39,436 nucleotides of DNA from 02-FULL-45-11b sp041663485 (GTDB lineage: Bacteria > Patescibacteriota > Patescibacteriia > Buchananbacterales > UBA6539): the NCBI GenBank assembly GCA_041663485.1, contig JBAYMO010000017.1, forward strand, positions 1 to 39,436, in the 5' to 3' direction. A program made the position numbers and the translations under genes. Shown here one piece after another: positions 9,622 through 18,028 of this stretch (position 1 is its first letter; the number at the start of each line of letters is the position of its first letter). The notes under the pieces were generated by a model. That model saw nothing but the letters and a program-made list of their open reading frames with translations. It did no database searches and had not been told where the DNA came from.

Positions 9622-12191
9622 GTGATTTTTTTCAATCCATGGCAACGTTTTTTTCGGGCTGGGATTTGAATTTTTTATTAAATGACCCTAATTTTGTCCC
9701 GGGTCTTTTATTGATTCTGGTTCTTGTCCTTTTGTCTGTTTTGTTTTTTTTGCTGCGAGCTCTGTTCCAAGCTCAAAATTTTATTTCCACTTCTCTTAAA
9801 CAAGTGGTTTTTTTAGTTACCGTACCAAGAGAGGCAGCCGGAAATGAAGATGCTAAAGAAGGTATTGAAGCCATTCGCGGTCAAATTGCCATAGCCGAGA
9901 GCTGGTTTGCTACTCTGGGCGGGCTTAAGGCTCAGCGAGGTTTTTGGGCGTGGTTTGCCGGTCGCACCGACCATTTTTCGCTGGAAATTGTTTTTCGCGA
10001 GGGACTAATCCATTTCTATATCGGCGTACCGGAATATTTGCATGACTACATGGAGCATCAAATTTTGGCGCAATATCCTGATGCCGATATGCAAGAGGTC
10101 CAAGACTATAACATTTTTTCTCCTCAGGGCGAAATTGCCGGCTGCTATTTGAAATTTACAAGGAGCTTTCTTTTTCCTTTGAAAACTTATAAAACCCAAG
10201 ATACTGATCCGTTGAATTCTTTGACTAATTCTTTAAGCAAGATTGAAAAAAATGATGGCGCCGCGATTCAAATTATTGCCAGATCAGCCCATAAGCGCTG
10301 GCACCGTCCGGGTATGCGCATCGGGGTCGAAATGAATAAAGGTAAAACACTAACGGAAGCTATAAATCTTTCCAAAACTTTCAGTTTTTATAAGATTATG
10401 CGCTTTTTTGAGGTTAAAAGTCAGGAGCAAAAAGATCAAACCCGTTATAAACAGCCTCGGCAGTTAACGCCCATGGAGCAAGAGCTAATCAAGGGAATTG
10501 AAAATAAGACTTCCAAAGCCGGTTTAGATTGCAACCTTAGAGTCATAACCTCGGCGGCCAATAAAGAAAAAGCTACTTTTTATCTTGAAGCGATTGCTAA
10601 TTCATTTTCTCAGTACAATTACTATCAATACGGTAACAGCCTGAGAATGTTTAAGGATTCATCGGCGCGATTTATCAATGATTTTATTCATCGAAATTAT
10701 CGAGAAAAGCAGAAAGCAATTTTAAATACCGAAGAATTAGCGACTATTTATCATTTTCCCACGCCATTTTTGGAAACTCAGAATATTAAATGGCTGCTGG
10801 CGCGTAAAATGGCACCGCCGGCGAATTTACCGGCCGAAGGCTTACTAATTGGTGAAAATAACTATCGAGGCGCTAAAACGCAAATTTTTATCAAAAATGA
10901 TGATCGCCGCCGGCATTTGTATATGATTGGTATGACTGGTACCGGTAAATCAACATTGATGGCTAATTTGGCCATCCAAGACATTCAGCAAGGCAAGGGT
11001 GTTTGTGTGATTGACCCCCATGGCAGTTTAGTTGAAGACATTTTGCCGGCTATTCCCAAAGAAAGAATTGAGGATGTAATTTATTTTAATCCTTCCGATA
11101 CTGATCGACCGATTGGTTTGAATATGCTTGAAGCCCTGACGCCTGAACAGCAAGATTTTGCTATTCAGGAGATGATTTCAATTTTTTACAAATTAGTAAC
11201 TGATCCGTCAATGATCGGCCCGATGTTTGAGCATAATATGCGAAACGCCATGCTGACTTTGATGGCTGATACTGAGCATCCCGGTACCATTGCGGAAATT
11301 CCCAGGATTTTTACGGACAAGGAATTTCAAAAATACAAAGTTTCCAAGGTAACTGATCCGATGGTGCGTTCTTTTTGGGAACAAGAAATGGCCAAGACTT
11401 CGGATTTTCACAAGTCCGAAATGCTGGGTTACTTGATTTCCAAAGTGGGTCGGTTTGTGGAAAATGCCATGATTAGAAATATAATCGGCCAACCGCAATC
11501 AGGTTTTAATTTTAGGGACGTCATGGACAATCAAAAAATATTGTTGGTCAATTTAGCCAAGGGTACGACAGGTGAGGTCAATAGTAATTTGCTGGGCTTG
11601 ATTTTAGTGGCCAAATTGCAGATGGCGGCTTTAACCAGAACGGATATTGCCGAGGGTGATCGTAAGGATTTTTATTTATACATTGACGAGTTTCAAAACT
11701 TTATTACCGACAGCGTGGCGACAATTATGGCCGAGGCCAGAAAATATAAATTGAATTTGATTTTAGCCCATCAATATATCGGCCAGCTGACCGAAGGCAG
11801 CGGTCCAGAGGGTAAGAGCTTAGGCAGTAAAATCAAGGATTCAATTTTTGGCAATGTGGGCACGATTATTTCCTATCGCATCGGTGCCGAAGATGCCGAG
11901 TATATTGCCAAACAAATGGAGCCGGCAGTATCCGAGTATGATTTAATGAATATTGAAAGATATAATGCTTATATCAGGCTTTTGGTTGACAATCAACCGG
12001 CCAGACCGTTTAATTTTAAGGCCTACCCGCCGATTAAGGGTCGAGCCGGTATTGCCAAGGACATTAAGGAGTATTCACGTTGGAAATATGGGACTGATAA
12101 GCGAAAAGCTGAGGCTTATATCGTGGAGCAATCCCGCCTGGGTCAGCCCACGGCGACCAATGTTACCGCACCGATAGAAAGAACTCTTTAA
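9618..12191 (+). CDS. membrane-anchored VirD4/TraG/VirB4-like secretion ATPase
   Basis: This 857-residue P-loop ATPase belongs to the HerA/FtsK superfamily that drives DNA or protein transfer in conjugation and type IV secretion. A hydrophobic segment near the N-terminus (about residues 25-52, LLILVLVLLSVLFFLLRAL) anchors it. A long central domain follows (about 60-400). The motor domain has Walker A GMTGTGKST at 438-446, then VCVIDPHGSLVED, and Walker B LYIDEFQNF with D690/E691. A TraM-recognition-like region follows (NLILAHQYIGQL). A SGFNFRDVMDNQKILLVNLA segment resembles DUF87/TraG proteins. No relaxase, pilin or other transfer gene is nearby, so it may serve DNA uptake or surface secretion instead; that role is speculative. 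Confidence 0.85.
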   Translation: MSDFFQSMATFFSGWDLNFLLNDPNFVPGLLLILVLVLLSVLFFLLRALFQAQNFISTSLKQVVFLVTVPREAAGNEDAKEGIEAIRGQIAIAESWFATLGGLKAQRGFWAWFAGRTDHFSLEIVFREGLIHFYIGVPEYLHDYMEHQILAQYPDADMQEVQDYNIFSPQGEIAGCYLKFTRSFLFPLKTYKTQDTDPLNSLTNSLSKIEKNDGAAIQIIARSAHKRWHRPGMRIGVEMNKGKTLTEAINLSKTFSFYKIMRFFEVKSQEQKDQTRYKQPRQLTPMEQELIKGIENKTSKAGLDCNLRVITSAANKEKATFYLEAIANSFSQYNYYQYGNSLRMFKDSSARFINDFIHRNYREKQKAILNTEELATIYHFPTPFLETQNIKWLLARKMAPPANLPAEGLLIGENNYRGAKTQIFIKNDDRRRHLYMIGMTGTGKSTLMANLAIQDIQQGKGVCVIDPHGSLVEDILPAIPKERIEDVIYFNPSDTDRPIGLNMLEALTPEQQDFAIQEMISIFYKLVTDPSMIGPMFEHNMRNAMLTLMADTEHPGTIAEIPRIFTDKEFQKYKVSKVTDPMVRSFWEQEMAKTSDFHKSEMLGYLISKVGRFVENAMIRNIIGQPQSGFNFRDVMDNQKILLVNLAKGTTGEVNSNLLGLILVAKLQMAALTRTDIAEGDRKDFYLYIDEFQNFITDSVATIMAEARKYKLNLILAHQYIGQLTEGSGPEGKSLGSKIKDSIFGNVGTIISYRIGAEDAEYIAKQMEPAVSEYDLMNIERYNAYIRLLVDNQPARPFNFKAYPPIKGRAGIAKDIKEYSRWKYGTDKRKAEAYIVEQSRLGQPTATNVTAPIERTL

Positions 12192-12262
12192 AACAAGTCA
12201 AAATGCAGTTAGGTTTAGGGGTGAGGGGATATAGTTTTCGATTTTTTAAAGTATTTAATAAT

Positions 12263-12787
12263 ATGTTTTATTTTTTTGCTGCCATCTTGGCTTTTATTTT
12301 TTTATTGTTAATAACTTATGCTTTGGGCGGTTGGTTGGCGGCACCCTGGGTGCCAACTTGGCAAAATGATGTCAAACAAATGTTGCAATTAGCTGAGATT
12401 AAGCCCGGAGAAATAGTAATGGATTTGGGCGCGGGTGACGCTCGGATCATGACTTTAGCGGTTAAAAACTATCAAGCCCAGGCGGTTGGCTACGAGATTG
12501 CTGTCTTGCCATATTTGCTCGGATGGTTTAGAATTATTTTATTGGGTTTGGCCGGTCGGGTTCAGTTAAAATATGGTAATTTTTTTAAGGCCGATATTAG
12601 TCAAGCCGATGTCATCTGTATTTTTTTGATGCCAGCGGTCATGATAAAAATTAAGAATAAAATAGATCAAGAGGCCAAGCCAGGTTGCCGCATATTATCC
12701 TACGCTTTTAAGATTTCAGACTGGGAACCCAAGGCCATATTTAAGCCAAAGAAAAATCAAATTCCCATTTATCTTTATCAAAAATAG
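12263..12787 (+). CDS. membrane-anchored SAM-dependent methyltransferase
   Basis: The protein starts with a strong membrane span (FYFFAAILAFIFLLLITYAL). This is followed by a class I methyltransferase core with the SAM loop VMDLGAGDARIM and an acidic residue at the end of strand 2 (AVGYEIA). The acceptor is unknown. I chose the ATG at 12263 (174 residues), directly before the hydrophobic segment; an in-frame ATG at 12203 would add 20 residues of no clear character. It lies close behind the ATPase gene, probably in the same transcript. Confidence 0.75.
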   Translation: MFYFFAAILAFIFLLLITYALGGWLAAPWVPTWQNDVKQMLQLAEIKPGEIVMDLGAGDARIMTLAVKNYQAQAVGYEIAVLPYLLGWFRIILLGLAGRVQLKYGNFFKADISQADVICIFLMPAVMIKIKNKIDQEAKPGCRILSYAFKISDWEPKAIFKPKKNQIPIYLYQK

Positions 12788-12815
12788 ATAAAAATAAAAA
12801 ATAAATTAAAACAAA

Positions 12816-13439
12816 ATGTTTAATATTAGTAAAAAAAATCAAAACGACAGTGACATTGACGATATCTTGAATGATTCATCGGCGGATCCGGCTCAACAGC
12901 TTGAATTGGTCAAAGAAATTTTGGAGAATACTCAATCAAATATTAAAAAAGCCTTGAATTTGCTCAAGGAAAAGAATATTGATACCGAAGCTTTAATCAG
13001 CAGTCTCAAACAAACGCGCGAGATTAGTGCCGGCTTGGCCTCAATGGATGAATCATCAGGTAGTGAAAAGATTATCGAGGGCGTTTTTAATGGGGAAAAA
13101 ATGGTCAGCGGCGATGGGGCGGAATTTATTATTCCAGCCAATTATGCTTCTAAGTCCAAATTAGTTGAGGGTGATATTTTGAAATTAACCATCAAAAAGG
13201 ATGGTTCTTTTATTTACAAACAAATTGGTCCGGTTGAGCGCCGGCAAAAAGTGGTTACTTTGGTGCAAAACGAAGCCAGCAGCGATTGGTATGGAGTTGA
13301 AGATGGCCAGCGCTGGAAGTTACTGACCGCCTCAGTTACTTATTTTCATGGTTCGGCCGGTGATGACGTGGTGATTTTAGTCCCCAAAGACGGTTCAAGT
13401 AAATGGGCGGCCGTGGAAAATATTATTAAAAAAAGATAG
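12816..13439 (+). CDS. hypothetical protein with helical N-terminus and beta-rich C-terminus
   Basis: I cannot assign a family. Residues 1-80 are acidic and helical (QQLELVKEILENTQSNIKKA). Residues 85-207 look like a small beta-rich domain: FIIPANYASKSKLVEGDIL resembles a double-psi or cradle-loop beta unit, then FIYKQIGPVERRQKV and a C-terminal WAAVENIIKKR. No signal peptide or membrane span is visible, so it is probably cytoplasmic. It is the last gene of the plus-strand run and converges with prmC. Confidence 0.7.
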   Translation: MFNISKKNQNDSDIDDILNDSSADPAQQLELVKEILENTQSNIKKALNLLKEKNIDTEALISSLKQTREISAGLASMDESSGSEKIIEGVFNGEKMVSGDGAEFIIPANYASKSKLVEGDILKLTIKKDGSFIYKQIGPVERRQKVVTLVQNEASSDWYGVEDGQRWKLLTASVTYFHGSAGDDVVILVPKDGSSKWAAVENIIKKR

Positions 13440-13470
13440 ATAAAATTTAGAAGTCCAGAGTCCAAGTAAT

Positions 13471-14346
13471 TTACTTAATTTTGGATAATATAATTATGCG
13501 ATTTAGCCCGGCTAAGTCTTTTTTTATTTTTTGCCGAAATAGCGGCAGGATTTTTTTAGCTATTCTTTGTACCTCTGAGGTTTGTCGGGGATCAAATTCG
13601 CAAATAATAAATGATGGCTGGTATTTTTGGCTGGCAATTTGCTCAAAAAGTTGACGATACAGGTAAAGGCCCTTTTCTTTGGTAAAAATTGCCATTTGAG
13701 GTTCAAATTTTAAACCGGCAGATAAACTTTTGTTATTCTTCCATTTTGGCCAAACATAAGGCAAATTAGCCACTAAAATATCAATTTTGATATTTTTAAA
13801 GGGGGTTAGCAGATTTCCTTTTAAAAATTTAATTTTAACGTTAAACTTATTGGCGTTAAATTTAGCTACAGTTAGTGCCTTTTGAGATATATCGCTAGCG
13901 TAGTATTTAAAATTTTTATTGGTCGAAAGATTTTTAGTCAAGGAAATGATTATCGCTCCGGAACCGGTGCCAACATCAACTAGATTAAAATTTTTGTTTT
14001 CCGATTTTTGTTTTCTCATTTCGGCTAACGTTTCTTCAACTAATAACTCTGTTTCGGGTCGGGGGATTAAAACATCTCGATTAACTCTGAAGTCTAGACC
14101 ATAAAATTCTTTCTTGCCAATAATATAGGCAATCGGCTCTCCTTTAATGCGTCTGTTTATAATTTGATTAAATTTTTCAATTTGGGGCGGGCTTAATCTT
14201 TTTTGGGGATAGGTATACAAAAATTCCTTAGGTTTTTTTATTACCCATGATAATAAAACCTCGGCGTCCAGGTGGGGAGTAGGTAAATGTTTTTTAGCTA
14301 AAGCCCAATTAGCCGTTGATAATAAATTATTTATATCCTGTGCCAT
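13471..14346 (-). CDS. prmC: release factor glutamine methyltransferase PrmC
   Basis: PrmC (HemK) methylates the GGQ glutamine of release factors RF1 and RF2. The 291-residue protein has a helical N-terminal substrate domain, the linker DVLIPRPETELLVEE, the SAM loop VDVGTGSGAI (about 123-132) and YASDIS. The catalytic motif is NLPY at 194-197 rather than the more usual NPPY; the Asn and Tyr that matter are kept. It follows prfA on the minus strand, the enzyme beside its substrate, a common bacterial arrangement. Spacing from prfA is 36 bases with no SD. Confidence 0.93.
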   Translation of the reverse strand: MAQDINNLLSTANWALAKKHLPTPHLDAEVLLSWVIKKPKEFLYTYPQKRLSPPQIEKFNQIINRRIKGEPIAYIIGKKEFYGLDFRVNRDVLIPRPETELLVEETLAEMRKQKSENKNFNLVDVGTGSGAIIISLTKNLSTNKNFKYYASDISQKALTVAKFNANKFNVKIKFLKGNLLTPFKNIKIDILVANLPYVWPKWKNNKSLSAGLKFEPQMAIFTKEKGLYLYRQLFEQIASQKYQPSFIICEFDPRQTSEVQRIAKKILPLFRQKIKKDLAGLNRIIILSKIK

Positions 14347-14382
14347 TATGTATGGTGGTATTAGTACTGGCTTAAAGCTTTT

Positions 14383-15426
14383 TTATTGATCAGCTTTTCT
14401 TAAAGCATCAATAATGGGCTGGATATTGCCGTCTAAAATTAAAGGCAAGCTATGCCAGTTTTCTTTAATGCGATGATCGGTGACGCGATCTTGCGGGTAA
14501 TTGTACGTTCTAATTTTTTCCGAACGATCGCCGGAACCGATTTGAGAACGTCGATCTTCGCGTCGCTTCCGGTCAAGTTTTTCTTGTTCGTTGGCTAAGA
14601 TTCTGGAGCGTAAAATTTTTAAAGCCTTTTCCTTGTTTTTCAGCTGGGATTTTTCATCCTGGCAGGAAACCACGGTATTGGTTGGTAAGTGGGTAATGCG
14701 CACGGCTGAATCGGTAGTATTAACCGACTGGCCACCGTGGCCACCGGCGCGAAAAACATCAATTCTCAAATCTTCGGGCTTGATTTCCAAATCATATTCT
14801 TCGGCTTCGGGCAAAACCGCGACCGTGGCAGCGGAAGTGTGAATTCGGCCACTTTTTTCCGTATCGGGTACGCGCTGGACGCGATGAACACCGCTTTCGT
14901 ATTTGAGATTTTTATAAACGTTTTGACCGCCAATTTCAAAAATAATTTCTTTAAAACCGCCAATACCAATTTGGTTTGAATCCATGATTTTGGTTTTCCA
15001 GCCTTGACGCTCAGCATAGCGTGAATACATTCTGAATAAATTGGCAGCAAAAAGCGCCGCTTCGTCGCCGCCGGTTCCGGCGCGGATTTCAACAATAATA
15101 TTCTTTTTATCCATGGGATCTTCGGGCCGCATATCTTCGGAAATTTCATTTTCCAGTCGGGTAATTAATTCGTTCAAACTGCTAATTTCGTCCTGAGCAA
15201 TGACTATTAATTCTTGATCATCATCGTCAGCCAGGGTTTGTTGAGCCTGGGCCAGCTGATTCTCCGCTTTATCTAATTCATTTATTTTTTTAATAATTGG
15301 TTCTAGTCGGGTGTATTCCTGAGAAGTGGTCTTGAATTTTTGATTATCATTAATCACGGCCGGATCGGACAGGTCGGCTTTGGTTTTTTCGTATTGGTTT
15401 TTTAAGTTGATGAATTTCTGGTCCAT
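14383..15426 (-). CDS. prfA: peptide chain release factor 1
   Basis: RF1 recognises UAA and UAG and triggers peptide release. At 347 residues it is near family length. The stop-codon recognition tripeptide is P-x-T, PDT at 187-189 (HRVQRVPDTEKSGRIHTSA), which distinguishes RF1 from RF2 (SPF). The catalytic GGQ is at 231-233 (FRAGGHGGQSVNTTDSAVR). The C-terminal block RSEKIRTYNYPQDRVTDHR is typical. The gene lies between rpmE and prmC. Since genes here also end in TGA, RF2 must be encoded elsewhere. Confidence 0.96.
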   Translation of the reverse strand: MDQKFINLKNQYEKTKADLSDPAVINDNQKFKTTSQEYTRLEPIIKKINELDKAENQLAQAQQTLADDDDQELIVIAQDEISSLNELITRLENEISEDMRPEDPMDKKNIIVEIRAGTGGDEAALFAANLFRMYSRYAERQGWKTKIMDSNQIGIGGFKEIIFEIGGQNVYKNLKYESGVHRVQRVPDTEKSGRIHTSAATVAVLPEAEEYDLEIKPEDLRIDVFRAGGHGGQSVNTTDSAVRITHLPTNTVVSCQDEKSQLKNKEKALKILRSRILANEQEKLDRKRREDRRSQIGSGDRSEKIRTYNYPQDRVTDHRIKENWHSLPLILDGNIQPIIDALRKADQ

Positions 15427-15448
15427 ATTTTTAAATAATTAACATAAC

Positions 15449-15472
15449 AAAAACTCCCTCAAAGTGAAGGAG
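15449..15472 (-). terminator. Rho-independent terminator between rpmE and prfA
   Basis: On the minus strand CTCCTTC and GAGGGAG form a 7-bp stem (one G-T pair) around the loop ACTTT, followed by TTTTTG. It should end most rpmE transcripts or attenuate entry into prfA-prmC. Confidence 0.75.
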
Positions 15473-15488
15473 CCTAGTTATGTATTGG

Positions 15489-15776
15489 CTAATCCTCGGA
15501 TTTTTTAGAAGATTTTTTGGTTCTGGCTTTCTCTTTCTTGGCTTTTTTTCCTTTACGTTCAGCGGCTACGCTGTCTTTTTTGGCCGCTCTTTCCTTGAAT
15601 TTTTCTACTCGGCGAGCCGAATCAACCAACTTTTGTTTGCCCGTAAAGAAAGGATGGCACATGGAACAAATTTCGATGTGCAATTCCGGCATGGTTGAAC
15701 CAACCGTAAAAGTGTTGCCACAGGCACAAGTGACTTTGGCTTTGGGATAATATTGAGGGTGAATTTCTTTTTTCAT
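15489..15776 (-). CDS. rpmE: 50S ribosomal protein bL31 (zinc-binding type)
   Basis: MKKEIHPQYYPKAKV is the classic bL31 N-terminus. The zinc ligands are visible as C17/C19 (TCACGNTF) and C37/C40 (CSMCHPFFTG), the C+ form of the protein. The 95-residue protein carries a long Lys/Ala-rich tail (about residues 65-95), which makes it longer than the usual 66-75 residues. I start at the ATG at 15776, the family start; an in-frame upstream start would add six residues outside the family consensus. The promoter lies immediately before the ATG. Confidence 0.94.
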   Translation of the reverse strand: MKKEIHPQYYPKAKVTCACGNTFTVGSTMPELHIEICSMCHPFFTGKQKLVDSARRVEKFKERAAKKDSVAAERKGKKAKKEKARTKKSSKKSED

Positions 15777-15784
15777 ACTCAGAT

Positions 15785-15813
15785 ACAATAGCACAATAAT
15801 CTAGACTTGGCAA
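15785..15813 (-). promoter_or_regulatory. rpmE promoter, near-leaderless
   Basis: Minus-strand TTGCCA (15813-15808), a 17-base spacer and TATTGT (15790-15785). The rpmE ATG starts eight bases after the -10, leaving almost no leader. Confidence 0.62.
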
Positions 15814-15820
15814 GGGTAGA

Positions 15821-16228
15821 TTATCGTTTTGTTTGATGAAGGTTTTTTGAATGCTGGGTAATGGCAAAAACGCCGACGACGCTGGTATAAACCACGGCAA
15901 ATTCAGCCGGCACTCTGAAATTGCCCTGGGAAAATGGCGCGGTAAGGGCAAAAATTATCATTACTGCTGTCCAAATACCCACAAAGGCTTCGCCGATAAA
16001 TTTGGAGTTGAATTGGCTTCTCCAGCGAATATATTCTTTCTCGCCGGCATAGATGCCTAAAAGTGCCATATAAATTAAACCAATCACGCTGGCCGTGCTG
16101 TCAAATTGGTTACCGGAAAAGAAGTCAGCCATAAAAAGGAATATGGTGATAATTGTCCAGGTGTTCAAAAGCCATTTCAAACTGATTCTTTCCGTGAGCC
16201 AATGATTATTTTTGTTATTCTTTCTCAT
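15821..16228 (-). CDS. small integral membrane protein, unknown
   Basis: The 135-residue protein has three or four hydrophobic segments: LLNTWTIITIFLFMADFF (about 20-37), VIGLIYMALLGIYA (about 48-61), FVGIWTAVMIIFALTA (about 82-97) and FAVVYTSVVGVFAIT (about 108-122). Charged loops and a basic N-terminus (RKNNKNNHW) surround them. I recognise no family. A TAAAAT lies six bases before the ATG, suggesting another leaderless start. The gene overlaps no other and points away from the heat-shock block. Confidence 0.7.
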   Translation of the reverse strand: MRKNNKNNHWLTERISLKWLLNTWTIITIFLFMADFFSGNQFDSTASVIGLIYMALLGIYAGEKEYIRWRSQFNSKFIGEAFVGIWTAVMIIFALTAPFSQGNFRVPAEFAVVYTSVVGVFAITQHSKNLHQTKR

Positions 16229-16267
16229 ATAAGTATTTTATCATAATTTTTATAAAATAATAATACC

Positions 16268-16296
16268 TTGACCGGGCAAAAAATTTAGGATAATAT
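16268..16296 (+). promoter_or_regulatory. promoter of the GC-rich orphan gene
   Basis: TTGACC (16268-16273), a 17-base spacer and TAATAT (16291-16296). It precedes a leader of about 40 bases with a full AGGAGG (16329-16334). Confidence 0.7.
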
Positions 16297-16342
16297 TTTG
16301 CCAGTGTCTGATTTTTCAAGAGCAAACTAGGAGGATCGCTGT

Positions 16343-16630
16343 ATGGGCAAGTTCATAAAGCCCCAAAAACGTGGAGGGGGTCCGACTACTTCAGAGCCAA
16401 CCCAGCCACCGCACTTTTTCGTGGGTTCAGGAGCATCTGTCAGCGAAGACGCGCCGCGCTGTAGCATTTGCTGTTATGTTGAGCGGCGCTATGGCGCCAC
16501 AGCAGTCAGTCAGCATTGCCAAGTCGACTGCAATGGTAACGTGGTTCGGGATGGCAATGGTCAAGGCATTATCTGTCGGCCGGGCGTGACGTTACCCAGG
16601 CGGTCGTTGGTTCGATCTTTCGACCTGTAG
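16343..16630 (+). CDS. orphan GC-rich, cysteine-containing small protein
   Basis: I recognise no family for this 95-residue product. It has a Gly/Pro/Thr-rich N-terminus (RGGGPTTSEPTQPP) and then six cysteines at 40, 43, 44, 59, 63 and 78 (RCSICCYVERRYG, QHCQVDCNGN, IICRPG), a spacing that could bind metal or form disulfides. There is no signal peptide. Coding status is supported by complete expression signals: a promoter, an AGGAGG with eight-base spacing, and a terminator directly after. Base composition is clearly more GC-rich than its neighbours. A second frame overlaps it at 16371, but it lacks such signals. It sits just before the hrcA promoter and looks like a one-gene insertion. Confidence 0.65.
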   Translation: MGKFIKPQKRGGGPTTSEPTQPPHFFVGSGASVSEDAPRCSICCYVERRYGATAVSQHCQVDCNGNVVRDGNGQGIICRPGVTLPRRSLVRSFDL

Positions 16631-16644
16631 GCTGCAAAGCTATG

Positions 16645-16676
16645 GTGAGACAAAGGGGAGGGTGTCTCACTTTTTT
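16645..16676 (+). terminator. terminator of the orphan gene
   Basis: A perfect 8-bp stem GTGAGACA / TGTCTCAC is followed by six T. It ends the orphan transcript eight bases before the hrcA -35. Confidence 0.92.
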
Positions 16677-16683
16677 ATTACTC

Positions 16684-16712
16684 TTGACAGGGTTTGAATA
16701 TATGATTACAAT
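16684..16712 (+). promoter_or_regulatory. heat-shock operon promoter
   Basis: A near-consensus housekeeping promoter: TTGACA (16684-16689), a 17-base spacer and TACAAT (16707-16712). The predicted start of transcription falls inside the CIRCE operator, so HrcA bound there would block initiation. Confidence 0.92.
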
Positions 16713-16716
16713 GAAA

Positions 16717-16743
16717 TTAGCACTCTTGGAAGAGGAGTGCTAA
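16717..16743 (+). promoter_or_regulatory. CIRCE operator
   Basis: The inverted repeat TTAGCACTC-N9-GAGTGCTAA is a perfect match to the CIRCE element bound by HrcA. It lies between the promoter and the hrcA start, which implies autoregulation of hrcA-grpE-hsp20 and perhaps dnaK-dnaJ. I see no second CIRCE before dnaK. Confidence 0.97.
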
Positions 16744-16755
16744 TAATTAAATCAT

Positions 16756-17457
16756 ATGAATGAGCGTCAGAAAAGCCTGCTTAAAACCATAGTTTCCCAA
16801 TATATTAAAACCGCTGAGCCGATTAGCTCAAAATTAATTGCTGAGGCTGGACGGTTTGATTTGAGTTCTGCGACGATTAGAAATGAAATGGCGGAGTTAG
16901 AAGATCAGGGTTATATTTTTCATCCTCATACCTCGGCCGGCCGGATGCCGACCGAGAAGGGTTACAAATTTTATATTGAGAACTTTTTATTGGAAAGTAA
17001 ATTGGCTAAAAAGGATCAGGAAGTTATCGAAAAAACCCTTAAATATTTTTCCGGCACAGAGATTCAAGTTCTTAAAGATTTGGCGCGACAAATTTCCGAG
17101 CTTTGCCATAACGCGGTTTTTATCGCTTTTTCCGATCGTGATTTTTATTACACCGGCTTGTCAAATTTGTTTTCTCAGCCGGAGTTTTTTGAGCATCAAT
17201 TGATTCATCATATTACCAAAGTCATTGACCATTTGGATGAAGTGATGGGTCAAATTTATCAAGAGATTGATCAAGAAGTAAAAATATCCATCGGCAGTGA
17301 GAATCCTTTTGCCCGCGACTGCAGCTCGGTGATTGCCAGGTATCAGAATAAAAATAATACCGGCTTGCTGGGCATTATCGGCCCAACCCGTATGGATTAT
17401 CAAAATAATTTTAGTTTAATCAAATGCAGTCAAGAATTAATTAATCAAGTTAGTTAG
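16756..17457 (+). CDS. hrcA: heat-inducible transcription repressor HrcA, short form
   Basis: HrcA represses chaperone genes by binding CIRCE. The N-terminal winged-helix region is well conserved: YIKTAEPISSKLIAEAG, LSSATIRNEMAELEDQGYI and HTSAGRMPTEKGYKFYI. The C-terminal GIIGPTRMDYQ block is also present. At 233 residues it is about 100 shorter than B. subtilis HrcA (about 343); the missing part is in the middle, around the inserted dimerisation domain and GAF-like core. The perfect operator just upstream confirms the role. No SD precedes the ATG. Confidence 0.93.
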   Translation: MNERQKSLLKTIVSQYIKTAEPISSKLIAEAGRFDLSSATIRNEMAELEDQGYIFHPHTSAGRMPTEKGYKFYIENFLLESKLAKKDQEVIEKTLKYFSGTEIQVLKDLARQISELCHNAVFIAFSDRDFYYTGLSNLFSQPEFFEHQLIHHITKVIDHLDEVMGQIYQEIDQEVKISIGSENPFARDCSSVIARYQNKNNTGLLGIIGPTRMDYQNNFSLIKCSQELINQVS

Positions 17458-17490
17458 GTAAATATATAATTATTAAATCGTTGCGGTTTT

Positions 17491-17988
17491 ATGAGTGAGC
17501 TAAACCTAGAAGAAAATAGTAATGAAATTGAAGAGTTAAAAGCCGAGTTAGTCTTGGCTCAAAAAAAGGTAGAGGAACATTTAGACGGCTGGAAGCGCGC
17601 CAAAGCTGATTATTTAAATTACAAAAAAGACACGGAAAAATATCAGGCGGAAATGATTCAATATGCCAACGCCGCCTTAATTGCCCAACTTTTGCCGATT
17701 TATGACAATTTTAAGTTGGCTTGGCAGCATGTGCCGGCTGAGCAGCAAAAATCCGATTGGGTTACGGGTTTTGGCCATATTAAGAATCAGTTTTCGGACT
17801 TTTTAAAAAATTTAGGCATTCAAGAGATTAAAACCGTTGGGGAAAAATTCAACCCAGAAATTCATGAAGCCGTCGCCTCTGAAGAAAAAGACGGTTATGA
17901 TGCCGATGTGGTTTTTGAAGAAGTGAAATCCGGATATTCGTTGCACGAAAAGGTGATTTATCCGGCCAAAGTAAAAGTAACAAAATAA
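17491..17988 (+). CDS. grpE: nucleotide exchange factor GrpE
   Basis: GrpE releases ADP from DnaK. The 165-residue protein has an acidic N-terminus, a long helix (about residues 10-60, ELKAELVLAQKKVEEHLDG then WKRAKADYLNYKKD) that forms the dimer, and a C-terminal beta domain with GVREIKTVGEKF-like (here GIQEIKTVGEKFNPEIHEAV) and VKSGYSLHEKVIYPAKVKV. It follows hrcA by 33 bases. Confidence 0.95.
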   Translation: MSELNLEENSNEIEELKAELVLAQKKVEEHLDGWKRAKADYLNYKKDTEKYQAEMIQYANAALIAQLLPIYDNFKLAWQHVPAEQQKSDWVTGFGHIKNQFSDFLKNLGIQEIKTVGEKFNPEIHEAVASEEKDGYDADVVFEEVKSGYSLHEKVIYPAKVKVTK

Positions 17989-18028
17989 TTAAAATAATTT
18001 TAAAGGCTTTAGCCTAAGGAGAAAAAAT

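Noticed and set aside
9618..12191. conjugative element around the VirD4-like ATPase
   Set aside because: Neighbours are ordinary housekeeping genes; no relaxase, pilus or mating-pair gene is present.
15821..16228. alternative plus-strand frame at 15851-16060
   Set aside because: No signals and no hydrophobic pattern; the minus frame encodes clear membrane segments.
16371..16589. 72-codon frame overlapping the orphan gene
   Set aside because: Lacks the SD and promoter spacing that the 16343 frame has.
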